A stretch of 64,000 bases of DNA from Chryseomicrobium palamuruense (GTDB lineage Bacteria > Bacillota > Bacilli > Bacillales_A > Planococcaceae): the NCBI RefSeq assembly GCF_042649045.1, contig NZ_JBHSEF010000021.1:1-64000 (forward strand). Direction: 5' to 3'. The translations under genes were made by a program, and so were the position numbers. A model generated the notes under the pieces. It was not told the origin of the DNA. It did not search any database and saw only the letters and a program-made list of their open reading frames with translations. Below are positions 34,388 through 43,153 of this stretch, piece after piece (positions within the stretch are counted from its first letter, which is position 1; every line of letters begins with the position of its first letter).

Positions 34388-35542
34388 ATGCATTCTCAAA
34401 AATGGATGTCGCTGCAATTTTTTATTTTCTTCTTTACATGGGGAGTGTTCCTCCCTTATTGGACGGGGTATTTAACAAACGTGAAAGACATGAGTGTGTA
34501 CGCTGCCAGTATTATCATGGGCGCAGGTATGATTGCTCGAGCCTTTTCCACTCTTGTTTTATTCCCTGAGTTAACGAAACGCTACAGTATACATATTTTC
34601 CTTCGAATATTGGCAATCGGGTCACTCATCACGTTTGTTCTGTATATTCCACTATCCTCTTTCGCGATGTTGATGATCATCACGATTTTGTTTAGCTTAG
34701 TGTATCCGAACCTATTACCTGCCATGGAAAGCTGTGCGTCACTTCTCATGCAGCGCGACCGCATTCATTATGGTCGGAGTCGTTCATTTGGTTCTGCTGG
34801 ATTTATGGCCGCCGTACTCACTATTGGCTTCACGACATCTTGGTTCGGAGAACAAGCGATTCTATGGGTCATGATTGGCGCATTGACATTTGTGGTCATT
34901 GCAACGGCATGGAAAGCCCCCGAAACATTGGTTGATAAACCGGTTCGGGAAAATCAACAAAGCACCTGGCAACTTGCCAAAGTGTTAATGAAGCAAAAAG
35001 AGTTTGTTGCTGCTCTCGTGATCGTTGTGCTTATTCAAGGGTCGCATGCTTCATACAATAGCTATAGTTTCATTTACCTTCAAGATATTGGCGTTAGCAA
35101 TGCATGGATCGGTGTCATTATCAATATTGCTGTTTTAGCAGAAATTGTGCTTTTCATGGCAGCTGACCGTCTCTTTGGCGAACGGAAAGTTATGACGATG
35201 TTTATTATTGCGGCAATCGGAGCAAATGTCCGATGGATTGCGATTTGGCTATTTCCTATCGCTTCCGTTTTTATCGCATCCCAAGTACTTCACGCCATAT
35301 CCTTTGGCCTTGCTCATTTTGCCTTCATTCAATTTATTGCCAGGTCACTCGATAAAGCTTCCATCCCTACCGCGCAAGGATTATATGCCGCATTTGCGAT
35401 GAGTTTGAGCAGTGCAATGCTCACTTTCATAGGAGGGTATCTCTATGATATCCAACCTGGATATGCCTTCTTAGGTATGCTCGTGTTTTCGTTACCTGCG
35501 CTCTTGATGATTGTCATAAGACGAAAACAGTTAACCATCTAA
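34388..35542 (+). CDS. MFS transporter, 3-phenylpropionate-permease-like
   Basis: 384 aa, twelve membrane segments. FFIFFFTWGVFLPYWTGYL in helix 1 and RSRSFGSAGFMAAV resemble the PPP/LacY-like MFS_1 group (HcaT-type). Substrate unknown. The start was moved to an ATG with TTAGGAG 8 nt upstream; the longer frame begins 28 codons earlier in what looks like the promoter region. Confidence 0.8.
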   Translation: MHSQKWMSLQFFIFFFTWGVFLPYWTGYLTNVKDMSVYAASIIMGAGMIARAFSTLVLFPELTKRYSIHIFLRILAIGSLITFVLYIPLSSFAMLMIITILFSLVYPNLLPAMESCASLLMQRDRIHYGRSRSFGSAGFMAAVLTIGFTTSWFGEQAILWVMIGALTFVVIATAWKAPETLVDKPVRENQQSTWQLAKVLMKQKEFVAALVIVVLIQGSHASYNSYSFIYLQDIGVSNAWIGVIINIAVLAEIVLFMAADRLFGERKVMTMFIIAAIGANVRWIAIWLFPIASVFIASQVLHAISFGLAHFAFIQFIARSLDKASIPTAQGLYAAFAMSLSSAMLTFIGGYLYDIQPGYAFLGMLVFSLPALLMIVIRRKQLTI

Positions 35543-35586
35543 AAAAGCGTGTGTTCCCTTGAGTTTAAGGAAACACACGCTTTTCT
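35541..35586. terminator. bidirectional terminator, MFS / yidC operon
   Basis: Stem AAAAAGCGTGTGTTT/AAACACACGCTTTT-type between convergent genes with A-run and T-run on the two sides. Confidence 0.85.
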
Positions 35587-35852
35587 TATGTCAAAATAAT
35601 GATTAGAACGACAGCGAAAGCAACGGCAAAAAAGATGGCCATCCCTTTCATCCACTTTGCTTCTTTTCCCATGCCACGTTCTTTAAACGTAATCGCACGA
35701 TAGCTGTTCGTAAAAACAAATACCAGAGTCATAAACAAGACAGCAAGGTTAATATTTCCTTTCACAACAAAATAAATCGCAAGTAGACTCGAAGCAACGA
35801 CAGGAATCCCGAATGCCCAATTTCGCGTTCGTGAAGGTAATTTTTCACTCAT
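35586..35852 (-). CDS. Small membrane protein coupled to yidC
   Basis: 88 aa with three hydrophobic segments (about 12-28, 35-50 and 68-87). Family not recognised. Its ATG overlaps the yidC stop (ATGA), so it is translated in coupling with the insertase, which may hint at a membrane-biogenesis role or merely gene packing. Confidence 0.7.
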   Translation of the reverse strand: MSEKLPSRTRNWAFGIPVVASSLLAIYFVVKGNINLAVLFMTLVFVFTNSYRAITFKERGMGKEAKWMKGMAIFFAVAFAVVLIIILT

Positions 35853-36616
35853 GCGGCATCAACTGCTTTCTCGGGTTGTTGCGAATAGAATTTACGCCCT
35901 AAGTACGTTTGGAAAATCAACAGGAGACCACCGACCGTCCAGTAAAGTGGCAAAGCTGCCATGGACGTGAAGGAAATCAACATAATCATGATTGGAGAAA
36001 TCCAAATCATAATTTTCATTTGTTGCTTCTGTTGTTCAGGTACAGTCCAAAGTGATACTTTGGCTTGTAAGAAGTACACAATACCTGCGATTAATGTCAT
36101 GGCGACATCAGGTGACCCCAAACTAAACCACAAGAATTCATGGGTTTTGACATCTTCTGAATACAAAATCGCAAAATACAGTCCCATAATGATTGGCATC
36201 TGAACTAGAATCGGCAAGCAGCCCATGTTGAGTGGGTTGACATTGTGTTTCCGGTAAAGTCCCATCATTTCTTGCTGGAGTGCCATTTGCTCTTCTTTAT
36301 TCTTGGCAGCTTTTAAGCGTTTTTGAATGTCGTCCATTTCCGGTTTCAGGGCATCCATCTTTACTTTCATACCTTGTTGCGCTTTGTAGTTGCGTAACAT
36401 AAGTGGCATAAGGACAAGACGAATAATCACAGTAATGGCGATGATCGCAAGACCATAGCTTCCGCTAAACAATGTTCCAAAATAATCTAATGCCCAATCA
36501 AACGGTCGGACAAAGATGTTATAAAAATTCCCTTCCTTGTTCTCAACGCCGGCACAGCCGCCAAGGAAAAGGACTGTGGCCACTAGCAATCCGGCCAAGC
36601 TCCATTTTTTCTTCAA
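35849..36616 (-). CDS. yidC: Membrane protein insertase YidC/OxaA (SpoIIIJ/YqjG type)
   Basis: 255 aa lipoprotein-type YidC: lipobox with C21 (LFLGGCAG), then the conserved 60-kDa inner-membrane core with GLAIIAITVIIRLVLMPL, KHNVNPLNMGCLPILVQMP and a C-terminal helix pair. I chose the TTG start with GAAGGTGA upstream, which leaves a short basic n-region; an ATG 5 codons earlier has no ribosome binding site. No MifM-like leader is visible upstream. Confidence 0.92.
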   Translation of the reverse strand: MKKKWSLAGLLVATVLFLGGCAGVENKEGNFYNIFVRPFDWALDYFGTLFSGSYGLAIIAITVIIRLVLMPLMLRNYKAQQGMKVKMDALKPEMDDIQKRLKAAKNKEEQMALQQEMMGLYRKHNVNPLNMGCLPILVQMPIIMGLYFAILYSEDVKTHEFLWFSLGSPDVAMTLIAGIVYFLQAKVSLWTVPEQQKQQMKIMIWISPIMIMLISFTSMAALPLYWTVGGLLLIFQTYLGRKFYSQQPEKAVDAA

Positions 36617-36657
36617 TCTCGTCACCTTCATTTTTCAAACTATCCCTACTATATACT

Positions 36658-36693
36658 AAAACTTCCCTATTAATCAAACGCTAATAGGGAAGT
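36658..36693 (-). terminator. terminator after the AraC-type regulator
   Basis: Stem AACTTCCCTATTA/TAATAGGGAAGTT with a 9-nt loop and a short T-run on the minus strand. Confidence 0.75.
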
Positions 36694-36697
36694 TCAC

Positions 36698-37507
36698 TCA
36701 GTTGACACTTTCTTCAAATGAAAATTGAAAGAATGTCGTTTCCGAGTGGTCCCGGAACTGCTTAGGTGTCACTGTCGTATATTTTTTGAAAATGCGTGTA
36801 AAGTAAGATTGATTGCAGAAGTGGAATTGTTCTGAGATATCTGCAATGGATTTTGATGTATGCCGCAGGAAGTATTGAGATTCCTCTACCTTACGCACAT
36901 TTAAATATTCGACGAGTGTAATGCCTGTATGTTCACGGAATATACGAGACAAATGACTTGTGCTTATATTGAAACGCTGGGCGATAGCTTCTACGGAAAG
37001 ATCGGTCTCGATTTCATCGTTTATGTATAAAATCACTTTATTAACGGTTTGATGATTGAACTGAGGCTTTGTACGTTCAGATAAAACATGAATGTAAAAT
37101 TCAATAAGCTCTTCCCCACATTGTAAAAAGAGCACATCGCTCATACGGTTATCAATGACTTCCATGCATGCTCTACTAAAAGCAAATGATTTAGATGCTG
37201 GTACTTGGCTATCTAATAATTTTCGCGCCATTGTTGCAGCTAAATGGATGTAAAAAAGACGAGCGGCTCGAATCATCTCTTTGCCTGTTAACTGACTCAG
37301 CGCATCAATGATAAGGCGTAACCGCTCCCTTGCTTGGGCAATATCCAGTGTCTGCATATCATGGAACATTTCTTTTTCTAACAGGAAATAGCGTTCTGCG
37401 AGAACATCATTTGAAGAATCTGCACTGTATTCCAAGAAAGAACTGGAAAAAGTTTCAAGAAATAATTTGTCAGATGAAAGTGGATTTTTATGAATTTTTG
37501 TTAGCAT
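36698..37507 (-). CDS. AraC-family transcriptional regulator
   Basis: 269 aa. Two C-terminal helix-turn-helices (LSVEAIAQRFNISTSHLSRI and SIADISEQFHFCNQSYFTRI followed by FKKYTTVTPKQFR) form the AraC/XylS DNA-binding domain. The N-terminal 150 residues are helical with no recognisable sugar-binding fold. Target unknown; neighbours give no clear hint. AGAGGT lies 8 nt before the ATG. Confidence 0.87.
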   Translation of the reverse strand: MLTKIHKNPLSSDKLFLETFSSSFLEYSADSSNDVLAERYFLLEKEMFHDMQTLDIAQARERLRLIIDALSQLTGKEMIRAARLFYIHLAATMARKLLDSQVPASKSFAFSRACMEVIDNRMSDVLFLQCGEELIEFYIHVLSERTKPQFNHQTVNKVILYINDEIETDLSVEAIAQRFNISTSHLSRIFREHTGITLVEYLNVRKVEESQYFLRHTSKSIADISEQFHFCNQSYFTRIFKKYTTVTPKQFRDHSETTFFQFSFEESVN

Positions 37508-37585
37508 TTGGCCTGACCTCTTTTTCTTTCACACATTTTATCTCTCTATTTTAATACATTTTTATCGGTTAACCAATACTTCGTA

Positions 37586-38485
37586 CTAAATATTTTCCAA
37601 TTTTACCGGAACTAGGACTCGTAAATGACGAGGAAGCACCTTAATCTCTACAGGTGTACAGTTTCTTTCATCTCCATCCACATTGCAAAATAGTTCTTCG
37701 GAGGTCTCAATGTGTACTTTAGATGTCTTAATATAGTCTACTCCATCATCTTCTGCGATTTTCCCTTGCAACAATTTGGTTCCTACACGTAAAAATCCAG
37801 GAATTCCTGATTCATGAACGATAAATACATGTAAGAATCCATCGTCTACCTTGGCATCTGGCGCTAACTTCTCAAAACCGCCCACGGAATTCGTTAAAGC
37901 AATTAACACAAGTGTCATGTTTCCGTCCCACTTGCCGTGATCATGCGTAATGGTCATCGTCACTTCATTGTCTTGAAGAATCGCTTTGGTCCCTTCTAAC
38001 AGATACGCTAGTGACCCTAAGCGAGTCTTAGATTCTACGGAAGTATCCGCAACCTTTGAAGCAATCTCACCAATGGCAACAATGTTCATAAAATACGATG
38101 AGCCTATCTTTCCGATATCTACTGTCTTCTCTTTCCCTACTTTGAGTGCTTCGATAGCCGTCTCTGCATCAAGAGGAATCCCAAGTGCGCGTGCAAAATC
38201 ATTGACTGTGCCAAGCGGTATAAAAGAAAACAGTGGCATATGATCTTGTTCAGCGATCCCATTCACTAGTTCATTGATCGTGCCGTCACCACCCATGCCT
38301 ACCACAAAATCGATTTTTTCTTCACAAGCCTCTTTAGCAAACCTGGTTGCATCTTCCGGTCCAGTTGTCTCCTTAGTAGACACTTCATACTGCATAAATT
38401 CTAATACTTCAATGACCCGATCCTTGTATTCTGTTGCCAGTTCTTTCCCTGAAGAAGGGTTATAAATTATGACAGCTCGTTTCAT
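37586..38485 (-). CDS. Diacylglycerol kinase family lipid kinase
   Basis: 299 aa. AVIIYNPSSGKE at the start and VVGMGGDGTINELVNGI are the nucleotide-binding signatures of the DAGK_cat family (DgkB, YtlR, BmrU). It probably phosphorylates diacylglycerol or a related lipid. The ATG with AGGAGAG 6 nt upstream was chosen over a TTG two codons earlier. Confidence 0.87.
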   Translation of the reverse strand: MKRAVIIYNPSSGKELATEYKDRVIEVLEFMQYEVSTKETTGPEDATRFAKEACEEKIDFVVGMGGDGTINELVNGIAEQDHMPLFSFIPLGTVNDFARALGIPLDAETAIEALKVGKEKTVDIGKIGSSYFMNIVAIGEIASKVADTSVESKTRLGSLAYLLEGTKAILQDNEVTMTITHDHGKWDGNMTLVLIALTNSVGGFEKLAPDAKVDDGFLHVFIVHESGIPGFLRVGTKLLQGKIAEDDGVDYIKTSKVHIETSEELFCNVDGDERNCTPVEIKVLPRHLRVLVPVKLENI

Positions 38486-38512
38486 GCTCAACTCTCCTCT
38501 TTATAAATTCTT

Positions 38513-38547
38513 TCAAAAAAAAGAGGCTCGAGGGAGCCCCTTTTTTA
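38513..38547 (-). terminator. terminator after the 109-aa gene
   Basis: Minus strand GGGGCTC/GAGCCTC stem with a 4-nt loop followed by TTTTTTTT. It stands between the 109-aa gene and the lipid kinase gene. Confidence 0.8.
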
Positions 38548-38874
38548 GTTGTAATCAACTTCTTTATTGGATACATCTGTATCTTTTTTCTTTTTTGATT
38601 TATCTTGAACTTCCTCGTTATAGTACTGCACACTTGTCATCGCGCCTTCATCCACCATTTTGTTATCGTCCACATCTTGTGGATCGGGATGACCCGCTGT
38701 TCCATAAGATGATTTAGATGTCGATGAGTTTTCCATATAGTTGTTCATCTTCGTTTTTAAGTTATTAAATTGAACCATCGCTTTATCACGATTCTCTTTC
38801 TTGCTGAAGTAAGCATAAGCCGCTGCAGCAATACCTGCTACTAATAAGTTAGATCCACCTGATTTTTTAGCCAT
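38545..38874 (-). CDS. Small hypothetical protein with an N-terminal helix
   Basis: 109 aa. A short hydrophobic Ala-rich segment (about 10-24) is followed by a very polar, Lys/Asp/Ser-rich tail. This looks like the general-stress YtxH-type layout, but I do not claim membership. GGAGGG precedes the ATG. A weak sigma-B-like promoter lies 50-75 bp upstream. Confidence 0.65.
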   Translation of the reverse strand: MAKKSGGSNLLVAGIAAAAYAYFSKKENRDKAMVQFNNLKTKMNNYMENSSTSKSSYGTAGHPDPQDVDDNKMVDEGAMTSVQYYNEEVQDKSKKKKDTDVSNKEVDYN

Positions 38875-38923
38875 ATCTATTCCCTCCAATTTTTCATATT
38901 AAATCTGAATTCATATTCTATTA

Positions 38924-38948
38924 GTACCCTGATCTTTTAAAAACTAAC
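38924..38948 (-). promoter_or_regulatory. weak sigma-B-like promoter before the 109-aa gene
   Basis: Minus strand GTTAGT (38943-38948), 13 bp, GGGTAC (38924-38929). The -10 fits the sigma-B consensus in five of six bases; the -35 only in three. Low confidence. Confidence 0.3.
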
Positions 38949-38961
38949 CTGTCTTGCAAAA

Positions 38962-39396
38962 TTAATTTCGAATCATATAGACATGCGGGATCCCATCTTC
39001 TAAAAATTCTTCAGAGACCGTTTCAAAACCAAATCTTCTATAGAACGATTGTAGATGCGCTTGTGCACACAGTCGAATAGAACTTTCTTTATAGCGATTC
39101 TCGGTTTCCTCTACAGCACGTATCATGAGGTCATTTGCCAAACCGCTTCCGCGCTTAGATTCTTCAACAATCACACGTCCTATAGAAGGTTCTGCGTATT
39201 TTCCTGGGGGGAGCACCCGGCAATATGCTAAAAGCTTACCATGCTCTCTGTACTGAATATGTATGGCATCATAGTCCATTCCATCAAGTTCCGGGTATGG
39301 GCATGTCTGTTCAACCACAAACACATTGACTCGGAGCTCTAAGATTTCATACAGTTCTTTCGTGGATAATGCATCAAATTCACTAGATGTCCACAC
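38962..39396 (-). CDS. ElaA-like GNAT acetyltransferase
   Basis: 144 aa. ELYEILELRVNVFVVEQTCPYPELDG at the start is the ElaA family signature, followed by the GNAT acetyl-CoA loop SKRGSGLANDL and a C-terminal YRRFGFE motif. Substrate unknown. A GTG start with GAGGAGG 8 nt upstream gives the family length; the ORF is open 9 codons further. Confidence 0.83.
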   Translation of the reverse strand: MWTSSEFDALSTKELYEILELRVNVFVVEQTCPYPELDGMDYDAIHIQYREHGKLLAYCRVLPPGKYAEPSIGRVIVEESKRGSGLANDLMIRAVEETENRYKESSIRLCAQAHLQSFYRRFGFETVSEEFLEDGIPHVYMIRN

Positions 39397-39494
39397 TCGG
39401 CATTCCTCCTCATTTTGGTTCAATTATGACATATATTCTAGCATGTCAACCAGAAATTTGGTATGATGACTGAAATAGTTTAGAGGTGATGGTT

Positions 39495-39992
39495 TTGATC
39501 CGGAGAATGACTGATAACGATATAGTTGCCGTGCGCGAAGTTGCTCTTGCCAGTTGGAAAGAAACCTATGCTTCCCTGTTTCCAGTAGAAGTGCAGGAAG
39601 ACTGGTTTGAACGCACCTATTCTGCAGCTATGCTAAGTAAACAGCTTGAAAAAACGCTTATGTACGTGATAGAAGATCAGCAAATCGTTTGTGGCTTTGT
39701 AAGTTTTACTAAAGTTGATGAGGATGGCGACTCAGAGTTGACGGCCCTCTACATAATGCCGAGCAAGATGAATCTGGGCTTTGGGACGAAACTTGTAGCA
39801 CATGGTCTAGAAGAGTTGCGTGCGACTGGCGAGCAATTGCACGTCTATGTAGAAAGCACGAATGAGATTGCAAGAGCTTTTTATGAAAAAATTGGTTTTC
39901 AACTTGTGGATGAATTCGAGGAGTATTTTGAAGGTCATCAAGTCACAACAGCTCAATATCAATACCCATTAAAAACCCCAACCTTCAGCTAA
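39495..39992 (+). CDS. GNAT family N-acetyltransferase
   Basis: 165 aa. One GNAT fold: ELTALYIMPSKMNLGFGTKLV is the acetyl-CoA binding strand-loop and ARAFYEKIGFQLV the C-terminal signature. The TTG start is chosen from AGAGGTG 6 nt upstream; the frame begins 3 codons earlier. The stop lies in a terminator hairpin. Confidence 0.82.
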   Translation: MIRRMTDNDIVAVREVALASWKETYASLFPVEVQEDWFERTYSAAMLSKQLEKTLMYVIEDQQIVCGFVSFTKVDEDGDSELTALYIMPSKMNLGFGTKLVAHGLEELRATGEQLHVYVESTNEIARAFYEKIGFQLVDEFEEYFEGHQVTTAQYQYPLKTPTFS

Positions 39993-40010
39993 AGGTTGGG
40001 GCCATTTTTT
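39971..40010. terminator. bidirectional terminator, GNAT / DUF4064 gene
   Basis: Stem CCCCAACCTT/AAGGTTGGGG followed by TTTTTTT on the plus strand; A-run on the other side serves the convergent gene. Confidence 0.85.
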
Positions 40011-40504
40011 TATAGTGGACGATTTGGTTCGTAATAAGTCAAATCATCTTTTGTCGTCATTTGGTCATCGCTAAAGGGTGGTTTGCGTACAAAGCTCATA
40101 ATCGCCGCAATGTAGAGAAGAATAGATGTTAAAGATAAGAAGAATGCAAAAATCCCAGCAATGATAAAGAAGATTCCCGCACGCTTTGGATTCTTGTTTT
40201 TCGAGATATTGATGATGGCTAAAATATTGAAAATCAAACTAATGACAAGCAGCACGACAAGCGTCCATCCAAAAATGCCAAAGACATCAATAAATCCTCC
40301 AACACCTTGCATAATGACATCTAAATCCTCACCGGCAAGCGTTGGATCAGCTGCTAACTCACTCTCAATTTCTTGTAGGACCGCCTCGTCTTGAAAAGCA
40401 GCGCTTCCGCCAGAAACAAATAAGACCATTAAAATAATGGAGATAAATGTGAAGACTGCACCGATAATACCAAGTGCGATTTCACCTGTTCTTGAAAAGT
40501 TCAT
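40010..40504 (-). CDS. DUF4064-type membrane protein
   Basis: 164 aa with an N-terminal membrane segment (about 7-30), a central soluble stretch and two further segments (about 80-105 and 110-140). NPKRAGIFFIIAGIFAFFLS fits DUF4064 proteins of Bacillales. Function unknown. GGGAGGAATCT precedes the chosen ATG. A sigma-B-like promoter lies upstream and is divergent from that of a 30-aa gene. Confidence 0.75.
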   Translation of the reverse strand: MNFSRTGEIALGIIGAVFTFISIILMVLFVSGGSAAFQDEAVLQEIESELAADPTLAGEDLDVIMQGVGGFIDVFGIFGWTLVVLLVISLIFNILAIINISKNKNPKRAGIFFIIAGIFAFFLSLTSILLYIAAIMSFVRKPPFSDDQMTTKDDLTYYEPNRPL

Positions 40505-40576
40505 GTAGATTCCTCCCTGTTGAATTGTACAGTACATGTACGTTTATTAGATAAAAATGTTTCATCTAAACTCGGT

Positions 40577-40602
40577 ATACCCATAAAATAGGACAAAAAA
40601 AC
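40577..40602 (-). promoter_or_regulatory. sigma-B-like promoter before the DUF4064 gene
   Basis: Minus strand GTTTTT (40597-40602), 14 bp, GGGTAT (40577-40582). The -10 is a perfect sigma-B match, the -35 four of six. It overlaps the region of the divergent sigma-B-like promoter. Confidence 0.5.
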
Positions 40603-40604
40603 TA

Positions 40605-40629
40605 GATTAAGCGCCTTCTTCGCGGGTAT
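40605..40629 (+). promoter_or_regulatory. sigma-B-like promoter before the 30-aa gene
   Basis: GATTAA (40605-40610), 13 bp, GGGTAT (40624-40629): five of six at the -35 and a perfect -10. The start of transcription would fall about 35 nt before the ATG of the micro-ORF. Confidence 0.65.
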
Positions 40630-40670
40630 TTAAAAAGTAGACAATATTACACTAAGAGAGGATGAATGAC

Positions 40671-40763
40671 ATGGAAAAGAAACTCGTGTTTTCACAAGGA
40701 GATTTTCTTTATACATTAGCAGGCGCAACTGGACTGACTGCACTTGTGGTATTCTTTATATGA
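40671..40763 (+). CDS. 30-aa putative membrane micro-protein
   Basis: ATG preceded by AGAGAGG with normal spacing. The peptide is a charged N-terminus (MEKKLVFSQGDF) and one hydrophobic helix of about 18 residues ending FFI. No family recognised. The combination of ribosome binding site, sigma-B-like promoter and following terminator argues that it is a real gene. Confidence 0.6.
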   Translation: MEKKLVFSQGDFLYTLAGATGLTALVVFFI

Positions 40764-40781
40764 TGAACCAACGTCCAAGAT

Positions 40782-40820
40782 AAAGGCAATCCAAGTTCTG
40801 AGCGAACCGGATTGCCTTTT
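40782..40820. terminator. terminator between the micro-ORF and the GNAT gene
   Basis: Stem AAAGGCAATCC/GGATTGCCTTT with a 17-nt loop; T-tract on the plus strand is short. Confidence 0.65.
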
Positions 40821-40821
40821 A

Positions 40822-41103
40822 TTATGCCTTCACGTCATCGTACTCTTTGTATCGATCGAATGCAGTTACCACATAGGAACATACCGCTTCCATTTTATAA
40901 TCATTTTTTCGTGCATAGTCAGCAGCTTGATCCAGTAGTTTCTTAGCTACTCCACCACCGCGCACGCTCGGAGAAACAAATGTATGATCCATGACCATAA
41001 TATCGCCCAACAATGTCCACGTAATCTCTCCCACTTTTTCATTACCTTCTCGAGCCTGATAAGCAAAGACATCATTTCCTAATTCCGTGTATTGAAATTC
41101 CAT
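40822..41103 (-). CDS. Small GNAT-like protein, YjdJ/YidJ type
   Basis: 93 aa, the short GNAT form with GDIMVMDHTFVSPSVRGGGVAKKLLDQAADYAR as the acetyl-CoA motif and a C-terminal VVTAFDRYKEYDDV. Proteins of this kind are widespread; substrate unknown. AAGGAG lies 9 nt before the ATG. Confidence 0.8.
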   Translation of the reverse strand: MEFQYTELGNDVFAYQAREGNEKVGEITWTLLGDIMVMDHTFVSPSVRGGGVAKKLLDQAADYARKNDYKMEAVCSYVVTAFDRYKEYDDVKA

Positions 41104-41143
41104 GAATCATCACTCCTTTTTCTTAGTCTATCATATTTTCACA

Positions 41144-42106
41144 TTAGAACGTCAACGGACGAAGTTTGGCTTCAATTTCTTGTCGCTTCCCTTCTAAGAA
41201 TGGCGGAAGCGCGAGCTGTTCTCCAAGTTTTTCAAGATGTTCATCCGTGGCAAAACCAGGTTCATCCGTTGCTAATTCATAGAGTATGCCACTCGGCTCA
41301 CGAAAATAAATGGATTTGAAATAATAGCGGTCGACTAATCCAGACGTTTGGTATCCAGCCTTCGTCAGTCGCTCTTGCCACTTCGGATAGTCTTCCATGT
41401 TTGGTATACGAAATGCGACGTGATGGACACTGCCTCGTCCTGGACGTTCTGGTGGTAAATCTGTCCTTGTATAAACATGGACTTCCCCAGCAGGACCTCC
41501 TTTACCCGTCGTTAACACCTCTACATCAGGCATATTCGGAACATCTGATGGATAACTCCCTGCTTTCACAAATCCTAAAATGTCTGTTAACGTTGCAACT
41601 GTCCGCTCAGCATGGCGTACGGTTACATACGACGGCCCGAGCCCTACAATGGCAAATGCCTCCGAAATTTCGGGCGTTACCCAAGGCTCTCCATATGGAA
41701 TACCTACTCCCTCGTCAACAACGAGATGGAGCCGGGACCCTTCAAAGTCTTCAAAGTAGATCACGGGGCGACCAAAAGCCTCCGATTTCTTAACATTTGG
41801 AACTTTAAATGACGTGAGGCGGTCATACCAAAAATCATAGGCTTCTTTTGATTGGATTCGGAAGCCTGTGCTACTGATACTCGATACTCCTGGGTAGGTT
41901 TTACCGGCCATTGGAATATCGAAGTACGTCATATCTGTACCTGGTGTTCCGACAGCGTCTGCATAAAATAAATGATAAGTGGATGGAGAGTCTTGATTCA
42001 CACTCTTCTTAACAAGACGCATACCTAAAATATGTGTAAAGAAGTGATGATTTTTCACTGCATCTTTTGTGATGGCTGACACGTGGTGAATCCCTGCAAG
42101 TTTCAT
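41144..42106 (-). CDS. Ring-cleaving dioxygenase, MhqO/MhqA-like VOC protein
   Basis: 320 aa made of two VOC modules. MKLAGIHHVSAITKDAVKNH and GSVHHVAFRIPNMED give the metal histidines; GILYELATDEPGFATDE carries the conserved glutamate. In B. subtilis such proteins act in hydroquinone and catechol detoxification. The start was set at the ATG with AAGGGG upstream; the frame runs 24 codons further. Confidence 0.87.
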   Translation of the reverse strand: MKLAGIHHVSAITKDAVKNHHFFTHILGMRLVKKSVNQDSPSTYHLFYADAVGTPGTDMTYFDIPMAGKTYPGVSSISSTGFRIQSKEAYDFWYDRLTSFKVPNVKKSEAFGRPVIYFEDFEGSRLHLVVDEGVGIPYGEPWVTPEISEAFAIVGLGPSYVTVRHAERTVATLTDILGFVKAGSYPSDVPNMPDVEVLTTGKGGPAGEVHVYTRTDLPPERPGRGSVHHVAFRIPNMEDYPKWQERLTKAGYQTSGLVDRYYFKSIYFREPSGILYELATDEPGFATDEHLEKLGEQLALPPFLEGKRQEIEAKLRPLTF

Positions 42107-42160
42107 ACGATTTCCCCTTATCTTGAATTCGAGATTAGTTGTAGTATACGCACTTTCACA

Positions 42161-42195
42161 AAAAAAGAAAAGAAACATCCCTTGTAAGGATGCTT
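42161..42195 (-). terminator. terminator after the DUF1002 gene
   Basis: Minus strand GCATCCTT/AAGGGATG-type stem then TTTCTTTTC and seven Ts further on. Confidence 0.6.
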
Positions 42196-42205
42196 CTAGT
42201 AATCG

Positions 42206-43105
42206 TTAGTTAAAAATGGAGCGAATGGACGTCATTAAGTCGTCGAAAAACTTCCGAACGCTGTTCCAAAAGCCCTCGTTTTCCACAATCGTAGTAAGCT
42301 GGTCTTGAATCGTTTTGCTAAGATCATTTAATTGGGTCGACCACTGGCTAAAATCTATATCGAGCTGACGAATGCGATCCATCAAATCAATCAACAATTG
42401 GCGATCCTGTTCAGACAGTTCAATTTGTAGACGAGATAATTGATCCGAAACAATTTGTTCGACATCTTCTCGAGTGGCTGGATTTTGTTCAGCAATCTGT
42501 TTTTTAATTTCAGTTAACAATTCACTTACTTTCTCCTGATCCACACCGGATTCTTCCGACAGGATTGTCGCTACAGATAATTCTTCATTAGCTACATCTG
42601 TTCTTTCTGAATCCAATTGTTCACCTGTAGCTTCATAGGCTTTATAGATTCCCACAAGTGCTGAGTGACCTGTCACCGGACTTGGTGCAGCTACTTCAAC
42701 TGTCGCATTTTCAATACCTGCTGTTAGCATGGCATTTGCGTACATTTCATTCGTTACTTGAGTAATATTATCTGGTGTCACAATAGATATAACAAGCCCT
42801 TTCCCTTCTTCGGTACGGGTTATCTTGGCTGAAGAGAACATGCGTGCAGAAGGGTTTCCGTCTTTAATATACGTCGCAAGGTCCGCCCCAGTCACCTCAA
42901 TCTCTTCGATAGTAGCGGATTCGGATACTTTCAACGCCTGTTGAACGCTTACTTTCTGTTCAGCTGTAAGGTTAGCACCATAGACAACAATTGGGACGCC
43001 TAATTTTTCATCTATAACTTCTTGATTTTTTTCAGTATCTGCTAGTGCAGAAATTGGTAAAAGCAACATAAGTGCGAGAATACTCAGTAGGATTTTTTTC
43101 ATCAT
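42206..43105 (-). CDS. DUF1002 secreted protein (YpuA-like)
   Basis: 299 aa. Signal peptide about 1-24 (LLSILALMLLLPISALA) with cleavage likely after ALA. Mature part begins DTEKNQEVIDEKLGVPIVVYG and contains SARMFSSAKITRT and the long helical C-terminus (ISEQNPATREDVEQIVSDQ region) seen in DUF1002 proteins. Role unknown; probably on the outer face of the membrane. Two adjacent ATGs follow AAAGGGG; the first was used. Confidence 0.83.
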   Translation of the reverse strand: MMKKILLSILALMLLLPISALADTEKNQEVIDEKLGVPIVVYGANLTAEQKVSVQQALKVSESATIEEIEVTGADLATYIKDGNPSARMFSSAKITRTEEGKGLVISIVTPDNITQVTNEMYANAMLTAGIENATVEVAAPSPVTGHSALVGIYKAYEATGEQLDSERTDVANEELSVATILSEESGVDQEKVSELLTEIKKQIAEQNPATREDVEQIVSDQLSRLQIELSEQDRQLLIDLMDRIRQLDIDFSQWSTQLNDLSKTIQDQLTTIVENEGFWNSVRKFFDDLMTSIRSIFN

Positions 43106-43153
43106 CGTTTCCCCTTTCAAAGTAGTAAACGTTCGTCCATCCGAAAAGTTTCC

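Noticed and set aside
36617..36697. MifM-like sensor peptide upstream of yidC
   Set aside because: Only a terminator of the preceding gene fits in this gap; there is no small ORF.
43105..43140. sigma-B promoter GTTTAC-N11-GGGAAA before the DUF1002 gene
   Set aside because: The supposed -10 is the AAAGGGG ribosome binding site and the spacing is too short.
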